Of a stretch of 64,000 nt of DNA, positions 16,810 through 24,780 are shown in pieces (within the stretch, counting starts at the first letter, position 1; every line of letters begins with the position of its first letter). Under the pieces are notes generated by a model, which was not told where the DNA came from, ran no database searches, and was given only the letters and a program-made list of their open reading frames with translations. Position numbers and translations under genes: made by a program. Source of the DNA: Candidatus Electrothrix aestuarii (lineage in GTDB: Bacteria; Desulfobacterota; Desulfobulbia; Desulfobulbales; Desulfobulbaceae); assembly GCA_032595685.2 (NCBI GenBank), contig CP159373.1, forward strand, positions 1,881,001 through 1,945,000, written 5' to 3'.

Positions 16810-18572
16810 ACATGGCCCACATTCCGCACGTTGACATCTCAGAAAAATATTTTATAACCTGCTGCTACAGAACTATATTTTTCTCATCAATCAGACAGGA
16901 TGTATGGAAAGCAAAACAACTCTTTTATCGCAGGAATGCTCCAGTAAGATTCTCAATCATTTGGGTTTAGTAGCCGGTACGTATGATGAACTCGGACTGG
17001 GCGAGTTAATTGACAGTTTGATTCCTCAGGATAAAGAGAAACGGGTGGTCTCGGTCGGTCAGGCAGTTAAGGCGATGGTTGTTAATGGGTTGGGGTTCGC
17101 AAATCGGGCACTGTATCTGACCCCGCATTTTTTTCAGGACAAGCCTGTGGATCGACTCATCGGAGAAGGCATTAAGGCTCAGGACCTGAACGACACAGTG
17201 TTAGGTCGGGCCTTGGACACAATTTACAAGCATAATCCCGAAGAGTTATATGCGTATCTTGCGGTCAGGACAGTTGAGCGTCTCGGATTATTTGTCCGTT
17301 TCGGCCACTTGGATTCAACAAGCTTTCATACCGATGGCAGCTATCAGGACAACGGATCAGAAGAGGAAGATGGTGTTGTTCGGATTACAAAAGGCTACAG
17401 TCGGGATCATCGTCCAGATCTAAACCAGATTGTTTTGCAGCTGATTTGTGAACGACAAGCTGGTATCCCGCTTCTCATGAAACCGCTCAGTGGCAACAGT
17501 AGCGACAAAACAGATTTTCGGAAAACAATTCAAGCGCATATTGATCAGCTGAAAAACGATTTCATCCTGAAGTATCTGGTTGCAGACAGTGCGCTCTATA
17601 CAGCGGAGACACTCAGGGAATTGAGCAGGATCTTGTGGATTTCCCGAGTGCCGGAGACCTTGGCCCTGTCCCGGGAAGTTATCCATGCAGTAGCACCAGA
17701 TTTGATGAAGGATCCAGAACAAGCAGCTTTTCGCAGTCTCGGGATAGAGTATGGCGATGTCAGGCAGCGCTGGTTAGTTGTCTATTCTCCTGAAGCATAT
17801 CAACGAAATCTCAAGACCGTGAACAAAAAATGTCTGAAGTTGAGCACAGCTGAGGCCAAGCAGTTCGATAAATTATGCAAGCAGGATTTTTCTTGCGAGG
17901 CTGATGCGTTAAAGGCCTTCTCCCGTTTTGAAAACAAACTGAAAATGCTCTCAATTCATGGCGCTCATGTTGTTGCCTTGCCTCGTCATACGGGGAAAGG
18001 ACGACCTGCCAAGGGGAAACATCCGGATTTTTATGTTTATCGAATTGAAGGCAACCCAGCATCCCTGCTTCATGAGAGAACTCGGTTGTTGGAGCGAAAA
18101 AGCTGTTTTATTCTGGCAACGAACCAGTTGGATTGCGAAGAGTTGTCCGATGAGGAACTTCGGGAAGCGTACAAAGATCAGCAAAAGGTTGAGCGGGGCT
18201 TTCGCTTCCTCAAAGATCCATTTTTCATGGCTTCCACTCTTTTCCTGAAATCTCGAAAACGTATCATGGCCCTGATGATGGTCATGACCCTTTGCCTTCT
18301 CGTTTATGCAGCTTTAGAGTATCGTATCCGGGAAGAGCTTGATACAAATAACGAAACTTTCCCAAATCAGAAGGGAAAGCCCGTTTCTGCTCCTACAGCC
18401 CGTTGGGTATTTCAGTTTTTTTCAGGAATTCATGTGCTGATTATCGGGGGTGCGCAACAAGCAGTTTTAAATTTGAATGAGCACCACCTGCGTCTACTCA
18501 GATTGTTGGGTGCGAGGTATGAAATACTATATTCCTGAAATTGACAAAGGGTATGCGGAATGTGGGACATGG
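16810..18572 (+). mobile_element. IS1634-family insertion sequence with 6-bp target duplication
   Basis: The element spans 16816-18566. Its ends are imperfect inverted repeats that share 13 outermost bases, CCCACATTCCGCA at 16816-16828 and the reverse complement at 18554-18566. The flanking bases ACATGG at 16810-16815 and 18567-18572 are identical, a 6-bp target-site duplication within the range known for this family. The transposase frame is full length, so the copy appears intact and probably young. It landed upstream of the leftward unknown gene at 16119-16754. Confidence 0.88.
16904..18538 (+). CDS. IS1634-family transposase
   Basis: A 544-residue DDE transposase. The N-terminal DUF4277-like domain (LNHLGLVAGTYDELGLGELI, VSVGQAVKAMVVNGLGF, DLNDTVLGRALD) is diagnostic for IS1634-type elements. 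The catalytic triad can be placed at the Asp of GHLDSTSFHTDG, the Asp of LVADSALYT, and the Glu of KVERGFRFLKDP. The length is typical and no stop or frameshift is visible. The ATG at 16904 follows ACAGG. It is the only gene in the element. Confidence 0.92.
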   Translation: MESKTTLLSQECSSKILNHLGLVAGTYDELGLGELIDSLIPQDKEKRVVSVGQAVKAMVVNGLGFANRALYLTPHFFQDKPVDRLIGEGIKAQDLNDTVLGRALDTIYKHNPEELYAYLAVRTVERLGLFVRFGHLDSTSFHTDGSYQDNGSEEEDGVVRITKGYSRDHRPDLNQIVLQLICERQAGIPLLMKPLSGNSSDKTDFRKTIQAHIDQLKNDFILKYLVADSALYTAETLRELSRILWISRVPETLALSREVIHAVAPDLMKDPEQAAFRSLGIEYGDVRQRWLVVYSPEAYQRNLKTVNKKCLKLSTAEAKQFDKLCKQDFSCEADALKAFSRFENKLKMLSIHGAHVVALPRHTGKGRPAKGKHPDFYVYRIEGNPASLLHERTRLLERKSCFILATNQLDCEELSDEELREAYKDQQKVERGFRFLKDPFFMASTLFLKSRKRIMALMMVMTLCLLVYAALEYRIREELDTNNETFPNQKGKPVSAPTARWVFQFFSGIHVLIIGGAQQAVLNLNEHHLRLLRLLGARYEILYS

Positions 18573-18685
18573 ACAATTCAATCGACATTTAGTATCTATA
18601 ATTCTCCTGTTACGCCCCTCACATACAACACGTCCATCAGACGCCTGCACAGCAATTGGGGCATGCCCCGATTTGCTTGTTGTAT

Positions 18686-19093
18686 TCACGTTGTCAAGAG
18701 GTGACTCAGGTCTGCAGAGCTGACTCTGGTGCTTCGGAACAAGTCCTCGCGCATGGCGTGTGCTAGATCGGCAGCCACGTCGGTCATGCTTTCACGCTCA
18801 CCTTGCCCTATGGTGGCAGCCGCCTCACAGAAGCGATCGGCAGCACTCACAACCGCATCCGAACCGTAGAGGGCGATCTGCGAGCGCACATAAAAGGAAC
18901 GTCCTCTTGCGCCCGTCTGTGCGTCCCCGTGGCCTTGAGTGAGTTGCGAGAATGTCAGGAAAAAATCGGCATAAACTTCTCGTTTGCGATCAAACAGAGC
19001 GACTTGCCGATCACGGTGTTTTTGGTGGCTATAGGCAAGCATACCGACCAAACCAGTCAGCAGGATACCAATAAGTGTCGCTAAGGCTTCCAT
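18686..19093 (-). CDS. Small single-pass membrane protein, unknown
   Basis: A 135-residue protein with one N-terminal transmembrane segment (ALATLIGILLTGLVGMLAYS) followed by a basic stretch (HQKHRDRQ) and a cytoplasmic helical domain of about 100 residues. The topology is N-out or N-anchored with a cytosolic body. A GGAGG site stands seven bases before the ATG, so it is very likely translated. I recognise no family. Small proteins of this layout (TM, R-x-x-x-F-x-x-R-R-E-x-Y-x-x-F) are frequent as hypothetical genes in accessory regions, and F-D-R-K-R-E-V-Y-A-D-F fits that pattern. Higher GC than the neighbouring IS suggests a different origin. Confidence 0.65.
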   Translation of the reverse strand: MEALATLIGILLTGLVGMLAYSHQKHRDRQVALFDRKREVYADFFLTFSQLTQGHGDAQTGARGRSFYVRSQIALYGSDAVVSAADRFCEAAATIGQGERESMTDVAADLAHAMREDLFRSTRVSSADLSHLLTT

Positions 19094-19183
19094 ATGTAAT
19101 CCTCCAGATTAACAGCCAAATAAATGGAATCTCTTCATGCTATAGATCGCTATAGAACCCGTGAACTTCCTCCATTCCTATGA

Positions 19184-20257
19184 TCACACCCTCACATCCA
19201 ATACATCTGCCAGCCGCCCATAATACTGATCCCGCACCAGGTCCAGCAGCGCGGCATAGTTATTCACCCGGACGTTCAGGCTGGTGACAGCTGATCCGAC
19301 AAAGCCCGGCAGGGTGTATTCGCCATCCTCCGTGACGGTCACCGCCGCACCCGCATCCCCGTCCTCGGTCATGCCGAGCAGGCTGAGGAGCAGGACGCTG
19401 TTTCTGATATCAAAGACCGCCTGGATGCGCAGCATTTCGTCCGCCGTGACTGTGCCGCCGATCGCACTGACAAGGGGACTGGTGGTATTGCTGGTCAGGA
19501 TGCCGACTTCCGGCGGGTTGGGATGGCCAAAATCAGTCAGCAGCAGGAGCGAGCGCAGCTTGCGGCGGTAGACACCGATACGCGGGCTGCCGTGGCCGGT
19601 GGGTCGGGTCGAGACAGTGAGCGTGTATTCGTTATTGAACGGCTCATCCTGAGCAGGGATATCCGGGACCAAGACAATGCTGGAATCCGAGATCGGGCCG
19701 AACTGGTCCTGCACGGCCTCGCCGCTACGGGTACCCTCAATCACGCATTTGCACCCCTCCGCATCCGGGTCAAAGGCTAGGCGGGTGCCGCTGAGATGGA
19801 GCACACCCTTGCTGTAGAGCACATTAGCCAGATGGAGGCGGGTATCCTCAATACTGTCGATTACCGGCCCTTTCTCGCTCATGGGCAGCTTCTCGAAATG
19901 GGCCTGCTGACTTATTTCCTTGAGGAAGGGTTGCAGCACCCGCACACTGACATGTAGGGTCTCGTCCGCCGGTGGGAGAGGATCATCCGGCGACTCCAAT
20001 CTGCCGGTAAAGGAAAGGCCAAAGGAGAGCATGCCGTCTATGGTCGCCTGATCGCCACTGAGCAGCTTCTTCTGAATGACCCGCTCCAGGAGGGCCAGCG
20101 CGGTCTTGGCATCTTCGATGCTGTAGTTCGGGTTCTCTTCATGCATTGCGACCGTCAGGTCATCTGTTCCAGATGAACCGCGAGGCACGAAGCGAATTTT
20201 GTAGGAAGGGGGAACGGTGAGGACGTTAGGTTCGGGCCGCCATTGGATCGTAGGCAT
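19184..20257 (-). CDS. DUF4469-like protein with HU-like N-terminal region
   Basis: A 357-residue protein without signal peptide. The first part (SYKIRFVPRG through VRVLQPFLKE) has the look of the HU-like domain found before DUF4469. The middle section (GEAVQDQFGPISDSSIVLVPDIPAQD through NEYTLTVSTR) resembles the beta-rich Ig-like DUF4469 domain. A further about 110-residue domain (PEVGILTSNTTSPLVS onward) follows. The ATG at 20257 is preceded by GGAG at proper spacing. The promoter region upstream holds a striking array of palindromes at 20408-20469. DUF4469 proteins are uncharacterised; DNA binding is inference from the HU-like part. The assignment is by resemblance only. Confidence 0.55.
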   Translation of the reverse strand: MPTIQWRPEPNVLTVPPSYKIRFVPRGSSGTDDLTVAMHEENPNYSIEDAKTALALLERVIQKKLLSGDQATIDGMLSFGLSFTGRLESPDDPLPPADETLHVSVRVLQPFLKEISQQAHFEKLPMSEKGPVIDSIEDTRLHLANVLYSKGVLHLSGTRLAFDPDAEGCKCVIEGTRSGEAVQDQFGPISDSSIVLVPDIPAQDEPFNNEYTLTVSTRPTGHGSPRIGVYRRKLRSLLLLTDFGHPNPPEVGILTSNTTSPLVSAIGGTVTADEMLRIQAVFDIRNSVLLLSLLGMTEDGDAGAAVTVTEDGEYTLPGFVGSAVTSLNVRVNNYAALLDLVRDQYYGRLADVLDVRV

Positions 20258-20407
20258 GATATACTCCAATATTGAGGTGGAATGCTGCGCCGATAGGTAA
20301 GTGTTGATTTTTCACAGATTAATTCTGCATTCTTGTCCTGTCAAGATGTATTTCAAGGCGGCGGGCTGCTGATCAGACAGGAAAGAGGATGGTCAATACG
20401 AATCCGT

Positions 20408-20469
20408 CGTTATAGGTATAACGAATTTGCCGTGATACGTATCACGATTTTTTCATGATACCTATGACG
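20408..20469. promoter_or_regulatory. Array of three 16-bp palindromes with exact 23-bp period
   Basis: Three related 16-base palindromic units occur at 20408-20423 (CGTTATAGGTATAACG), 20431-20446 (CGTGATACGTATCACG, perfect) and 20454-20469 (CATGATACCTATGACG). Their centres are exactly 23 bp apart. A weaker fourth unit continues the period at 20477-20492 (TGGGATACGAATAATG). The array lies about 150 bases upstream of the leftward DUF4469-like gene and downstream of the nucleoside hydrolase gene. It looks like tandem operators for a dimeric DNA-binding protein that stacks cooperatively. The rest of the 320-base interval shows no gene. Confidence 0.7.
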
Positions 20470-20578
20470 GAACCGGTGGGATACGAATAATGATGGAAAG
20501 CGGGTGAGTATCCGCTTGGCAACGGAACAAGGAGGTGGGTGAGCTCTTCCAGGGAGGAAATACCCTGGCGTGAGCCTT

Positions 20579-21466
20579 TCATACAAAGGTAGAAAAAAAG
20601 GTGTCGAAAAAAAGCTCCTTGTCTGCTGAGGTGGCTATCTGATGCTGGCCTGGGTATGCAAAGGGTTCTGGCAGCCAATGCGTGTATCCCAATAAGCGGC
20701 TGCTTTGCAGTTCCACTTCCACGCTTCCCTGTTCCAGCCCGCAGATACGTTCATCAAAGATGGTTGCTGCCGCCAGGGGATCATGAAAAATAACCTCGTC
20801 ACGATCTTCAAACCATATCCGGGCAAAATCCAATACAGGGCGGAGGAGATCATGTTGGGCAAAGCGGTCCATGACCTCCTGCTTGCCCATGCGGATATCA
20901 TGGGTGACATCGGCCCCGATGGAACGATGAACAGCCACCTGATGATTATAGACTATCGCCGTTGCGTACGGGTCCTGGCGGGCGTTCCATTCCAAGGGAT
21001 CAAGCCGTCCCAGGCGTCGCTGAAAAAGGCCGCACATCAGGACCAGCCCTTTGAGCAGAGATGGAATTTCAGGGTCAAGGGTGAAGAGGGTGGCGATGTT
21101 GGTCATAGCGCCTATGCCGAGTAAGGTGATTTCTCCTGGATGCTCATGGATGGTCTCCATGAGAAAGGGAATCGCCTTGTTCCTGGGGAATGTTTGTTCA
21201 TGCGGCCAATGTGCTAAGGCCTCTGCCTGCTGCGCTTCATCCTGCATAATCGGGCTGAGCATCGGATGCGCCAGGCCGGGGAAGATTGGGATATCCTGGC
21301 CTGCGATCTTGCATAAGGCGCTTGCGATCATGGCGCGTTTTTCAGGCTCTCCTGATACCGTGCTTATCCCCATCAGTTCACAGGCAGGATGTGCCAGAAG
21401 ATAGGCCAGACAGATGGCGTCATCTATATCCGTGCCGATATCTGTATCTAATAATATTTTTTCCAT
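20579..21466 (-). CDS. Nucleoside hydrolase (inosine-uridine preferring family)
   Basis: A 295-residue enzyme predicted to cleave the N-glycosidic bond of ribonucleosides, releasing base and ribose for salvage. The N-terminal [13 protein letters not shown] is the calcium-binding Asp cluster of the family. [12 protein letters not shown] is the conserved central block, and [11 protein letters not shown] near the C-terminus carries the late His/Asp motif. I chose the ATG at 21466, immediately before the conserved core. A longer frame exists upstream but runs through the terminator hairpin of the next operon. GGAG lies twelve bases ahead. Substrate preference (purine or pyrimidine) is not determined. 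Confidence 0.87.
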   Translation of the reverse strand: MEKILLDTDIGTDIDDAICLAYLLAHPACELMGISTVSGEPEKRAMIASALCKIAGQDIPIFPGLAHPMLSPIMQDEAQQAEALAHWPHEQTFPRNKAIPFLMETIHEHPGEITLLGIGAMTNIATLFTLDPEIPSLLKGLVLMCGLFQRRLGRLDPLEWNARQDPYATAIVYNHQVAVHRSIGADVTHDIRMGKQEVMDRFAQHDLLRPVLDFARIWFEDRDEVIFHDPLAAATIFDERICGLEQGSVEVELQSSRLLGYTHWLPEPFAYPGQHQIATSADKELFFDTFFSTFV

Positions 21467-21494
21467 GCGGCTTGTTACTCCTTCATTGCTTGCA

Positions 21495-21535
21495 TAAAAA
21501 AAGCGGCATCTCAACCCGAAGGCTGAGATGCCGCT
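21495..21535 (-). terminator. Rho-independent terminator of the sodium:solute symporter operon
   Basis: AGCGGCATCTCA (21502-21513) and TGAGATGCCGCT (21524-21535) form a perfect 12-bp stem with a ten-base loop. Read on the minus strand it is followed by a run of seven T (21495-21501). It lies 35 bases past the stop of the symporter gene. Confidence 0.9.
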
Positions 21536-21569
21536 CATAATAGTAATGATACTGTATTAACTCAGTTCA

Positions 21570-23315
21570 TTATGGTTGCATAACACCAGGAACGCGAATG
21601 TCTTCAACCAGATGCTGGATGTGCTCCGGCGGTTCCGGGGTGATGCGGGATACCAGATAGGCAACCGCAAAGTTCACCAGGGCACCAACGGTACCAAAGG
21701 CCTCTGGAGCAATTCCGAGAAACCAGTTTTCAGGAGTATTGGCAGCCATTGCTGTATCTGCCATAAAGAACCAACCCTTGAACCAGAAGATGTAGACCAG
21801 GGTGATACTCAAACCGGACAGCATACCGCAAACTGCACCGATATTATTCACCCGCTTGACAAAAACACCCATCATCAGGGCTGGGAAGATGGAAGAAGCA
21901 GCCAGTCCAAAAGCCAAGGCAACAACCTGGGCTGCAAATCCCGGAGGATGGAGACCAAACCAACCCGCCACAGCAATAGCAGCAGCCATAGCGATACGAC
22001 CAGCCATCAGCTCTTTCTTGTCGCTCATATCTTTCATGATAATACCTTTCAGCAGGTCATGAGAGATAGAGGAAGAGATGGCCAGCAGAAGACCAGCAGC
22101 AGTGGACAGCGCCGCAGCAATACCACCGGCAGCAACTAAGGCGATAACCCAGTTCGGCAGTTTCGCGATCTCAGGATTGGCAAGCACCATGATGTCACGG
22201 TCAACCTTGACCATTTCATTCTCAAGCCCTTTATAATTGGGGCCAACATACTGAATTCTGCCGTCGCCGTTCTTATCCTCAAACTGCAGGAGACCGGTTT
22301 TTTCCCAGTTTTTAAACCATTGCGGACGTTCATCATATTTAAGCCACTCGCCAGCGCCCTCTGCTGCCTGGGCAGTGGTGGGGCGAATGGTCTCCATCAG
22401 ATTCAAACGTGCCATAGCACCAACCGCAGGAGCAGTGGTGTAGAGAATGGCGATAAAAATCAGGGACCAGCCCACGGAAGAACGAGCATCTTTCACCTTA
22501 GGAACGGTGAAAAAACGGGTGATAACATGGGGAAGACCAGCTGTACCGATCATCAGGGACATCGTGTACAGAAATATGTTCAGGGTTGAACCATTCTGAG
22601 TCGTGTACTGATTAAAGCCAAGATCCAACAAGGTCTTATCAAGTTTTTCCAGCAGGAACATACCAGAACCGTTTAACTCTCCACCAAGACCAAGCTGTGG
22701 CAAAGGATTGCCAGTAAGGTGCAGAGAAATGAAAACCGCAGGAACGGTGTAAGCAAAAATCAGAACGCAGTACTGAGCAATCTGTGTGTAGGTAACACCT
22801 TTCATTCCACCGAGAACAGCGTAGATGAAGACGATAACCATACCGACACCTAAGCCGACTTCATAGGGGAGTTCAAGAAAGCGGGAAAAGGCAACACCAA
22901 TACCCTTCATCTGCCCGATAACATAAGTCAAGGAGGCAACGATGAGGCAGATAACCGCAACAACCCGGGCTGTATTGGAGTAATAACGATCCCCAATAAA
23001 TTCCGGCACGGTAAATTTACCGTATTTCCGCAGATACGGAGCCAAAAGCATGGCCAGCAGACAGTAACCGCCAGTCCAGCCCATCAGGAACACAGAGGCA
23101 TCATACCCCTTAAAGGCGATAAGGCCTGCCATCGAGATAAACGAGGCCGCAGACATCCAGTCCGCACCAGTTGCCATACCGTTGAGTACTGGATGTACGC
23201 CCTTGCCAGCAACATAAAACTCACCCGTTGTACCGGCTCGGGCCTTGATGGCAATAAAGATATACAGTCCAAAGGTAGCGCCAACCACCAAGTATGTCAG
23301 TAATTGTAAACTCAT
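21570..23315 (-). CDS. Sodium:solute symporter, VC_2705/ActP-like large subunit
   Basis: A 581-residue SSS-family carrier with about 13 membrane segments. GADWMSAASFISMAGLIAFKGYD and the WTGGY segment are the sodium-site region of acetate-permease-like members. The pairing with a DUF4212 small membrane protein directly upstream (11 bases) identifies the two-component VC_2705 subfamily. An insertion of roughly 70 hydrophilic residues (ARLNLMETIRPTTA to LENEMVKVDRDI) occurs between membrane segments and includes a D-K-N-G-D-G-R motif like a calcium-binding loop. Likely substrate is acetate or another short-chain monocarboxylate, by family analogy only. A strong terminator follows. Confidence 0.9.
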   Translation of the reverse strand: MSLQLLTYLVVGATFGLYIFIAIKARAGTTGEFYVAGKGVHPVLNGMATGADWMSAASFISMAGLIAFKGYDASVFLMGWTGGYCLLAMLLAPYLRKYGKFTVPEFIGDRYYSNTARVVAVICLIVASLTYVIGQMKGIGVAFSRFLELPYEVGLGVGMVIVFIYAVLGGMKGVTYTQIAQYCVLIFAYTVPAVFISLHLTGNPLPQLGLGGELNGSGMFLLEKLDKTLLDLGFNQYTTQNGSTLNIFLYTMSLMIGTAGLPHVITRFFTVPKVKDARSSVGWSLIFIAILYTTAPAVGAMARLNLMETIRPTTAQAAEGAGEWLKYDERPQWFKNWEKTGLLQFEDKNGDGRIQYVGPNYKGLENEMVKVDRDIMVLANPEIAKLPNWVIALVAAGGIAAALSTAAGLLLAISSSISHDLLKGIIMKDMSDKKELMAGRIAMAAAIAVAGWFGLHPPGFAAQVVALAFGLAASSIFPALMMGVFVKRVNNIGAVCGMLSGLSITLVYIFWFKGWFFMADTAMAANTPENWFLGIAPEAFGTVGALVNFAVAYLVSRITPEPPEHIQHLVEDIRVPGVMQP

Positions 23316-23326
23316 TCTTTTTCTCC

Positions 23327-23584
23327 TTAATCTTCCTGAACACCGAATTTACGATCAAGCTGATTCATACGCCAGGCATAAAAAAAGACGAGTATGACAA
23401 AGCTATAGATAGACCCTTGCTGGGCAAACCAGAAACCAAGCGGGTAGCCGCCCAAAATATGAATACTATTCAATGCCGGGGCAAAGAGTATTCCGCAACC
23501 GTAGGACACGACGAACCAGATAACCAAACATACCGCAACTAATCGGATGTTGGCTTTCCAGTATGCTTGCGAATCACTGCTCAT
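23327..23584 (-). CDS. DUF4212 small subunit of sodium:solute symporter
   Basis: An 85-residue protein with two transmembrane segments (LVAVCLVIWFVVSYGCGILF and GSIYSFVILVFFYAWRMNQL). W-K-A-N-x-R-L, the G-G-Y-P-L-G-F-W-F-A-Q-Q-G turn and the final W-R-M-N-Q-L-D-R-K are characteristic of the DUF4212 family, which always accompanies VC_2705-type symporters. It is the first gene of the transporter operon, and a GGAGG-like site precedes its start. It probably stabilises or gates the carrier; the exact role is unknown. Confidence 0.92.
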   Translation of the reverse strand: MSSDSQAYWKANIRLVAVCLVIWFVVSYGCGILFAPALNSIHILGGYPLGFWFAQQGSIYSFVILVFFYAWRMNQLDRKFGVQED

Positions 23585-24052
23585 ATAACCTCCTTGTGTT
23601 TAAAGTTAACAGACAAGATCTTTTTGTCTGCCTCTTGGGAGTGATTCCCTTGTGTTACACATATATTATGAAGCTCCAGAGTCCTTCCCTGGGAGCCTTG
23701 TAATCAAAGTGTTGCTTTTTACAGCGCTCTATTTTTTCATCTGATCTTCCGATAATCAGATGAGAGCTACAAAAGACGGTGTCGATGTGTTCCAGAGTGT
23801 TTTTTTCGCTCGGCGTCATTCTTCCATAGATGTATTCCAATCTTGTGAAAAAGAGAAATGGCTCTTTCTTACAATAAAGAACACATCGTGGGAGTGTTCT
23901 TCATTCAGGAAACTCATGTGGTTACACTGGAGATGTTTCATTTTTGACGACAAGTTGTTACAATAACGTAGGTTATCGAAAAGCATGAATAACCACTTTT
24001 ATACTTTTCTCTGACAATGATGTCAAGATCGAAGAGTAGAAAAGAGAATGTC
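23585..24052. other. Intergenic region upstream of DUF4212/symporter
   Basis: No gene is supported in these 468 bases; the short open frames at 23655-23840 and 23760-23966 lack any conserved feature. It must hold the leftward promoter of the symporter operon and the 3' end of the exonuclease operon. It is AT-rich, and I see no clear hairpin terminator after the exonuclease gene. Confidence 0.6.
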
Positions 24053-24766
24053 TCAGTGCAGAATTCTTCCGGCCCTATAAAGTTCCTTTAGAGAATGAAT
24101 GCCGCCGTCTTTGAATTTTTTTATAAGATATAAAAAGAGATAGGCTGTTTGGAGAGCATCTTCTAATGCATCATGGGGCTTAAAGGCAGGCAGGCCAAAT
24201 TCTTTGGCGAGCGCATCCAAATTGTAGGCTGAGGCGTGGTCGTGATGTCCGTAGTGATCAGTCTGTCCACTGTCTTTATATCTGCGGGCAAGCCGCATGG
24301 TGTCAACTCCTGGATTAGACAGGGTTCCACCCAAGACCTGACGGGCTGTCTTGTTGAGGAAATACATGTCCAATCCCACGAAATGACCAACGATCAGACT
24401 GTTGTCGCAGAACTCTATGAATTGAGGGAGCACCTCTTCAGCAGGATCTGCTTTTTTGAGTTCCTCTGGTGTAATCCTGTGAATGAGAGTAGCTTTATTC
24501 GGATTGATATTAACAGGACGGATAAAGCGATGGAAGGTCTGATCAAGTTGAATCTGGAGATTGACGATACGAACAGCACCTATGGAGATGATCTCGTCTT
24601 TGCGTTTATTCAGACCGGTTAACTCGGTGTCGCAGACGACAAAGCTGTATTCTGCCAGAGGCGCCCCTTGATGAAAGTCAAGGAACTGCACCCTGTTTTT
24701 TTGCAAGACAGGATGCGGAGGATCCAGAGAAAGCATCCTCCGAAGGGCTTGAAAAAAGGAAGACAT
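24053..24766 (-). CDS. DnaQ-like 3'-5' exonuclease (Pol III epsilon family)
   Basis: A 237-residue DEDDh exonuclease. ExoI is VVCDTELTGL with D-x-E, ExoII is IVGHFVGLDMYFLN, and ExoIII is HDALEDALQTAYLF with the catalytic His and Asp. About 40 residues precede the core. Stand-alone enzymes of this type are often encoded with DUF294/CBS regulators next to ActP-like symporters, and here it begins 14 bases after the DUF294 gene. It may trim nucleic acid as a repair accessory or act on a small nucleotide signal. The second idea rests only on the neighbourhood. Confidence 0.88.
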   Translation of the reverse strand: MSSFFQALRRMLSLDPPHPVLQKNRVQFLDFHQGAPLAEYSFVVCDTELTGLNKRKDEIISIGAVRIVNLQIQLDQTFHRFIRPVNINPNKATLIHRITPEELKKADPAEEVLPQFIEFCDNSLIVGHFVGLDMYFLNKTARQVLGGTLSNPGVDTMRLARRYKDSGQTDHYGHHDHASAYNLDALAKEFGLPAFKPHDALEDALQTAYLFLYLIKKFKDGGIHSLKELYRAGRILH

Positions 24767-24780
24767 GATTGAATGTATGT

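Noticed and set aside
16755-16829. Extended start (GTG at 16829) of the leftward unknown gene
   Set aside because: The start codon falls in the IS terminal repeat, so it cannot be the ancestral start.
18477-18723. Short frames at the right end of the IS
   Set aside because: They overlap the transposase end and terminal repeat in other frames and have no homology.
23655-23966. Two opposing short frames between the symporter and exonuclease genes
   Set aside because: No conserved sequence, and they overlap one another.
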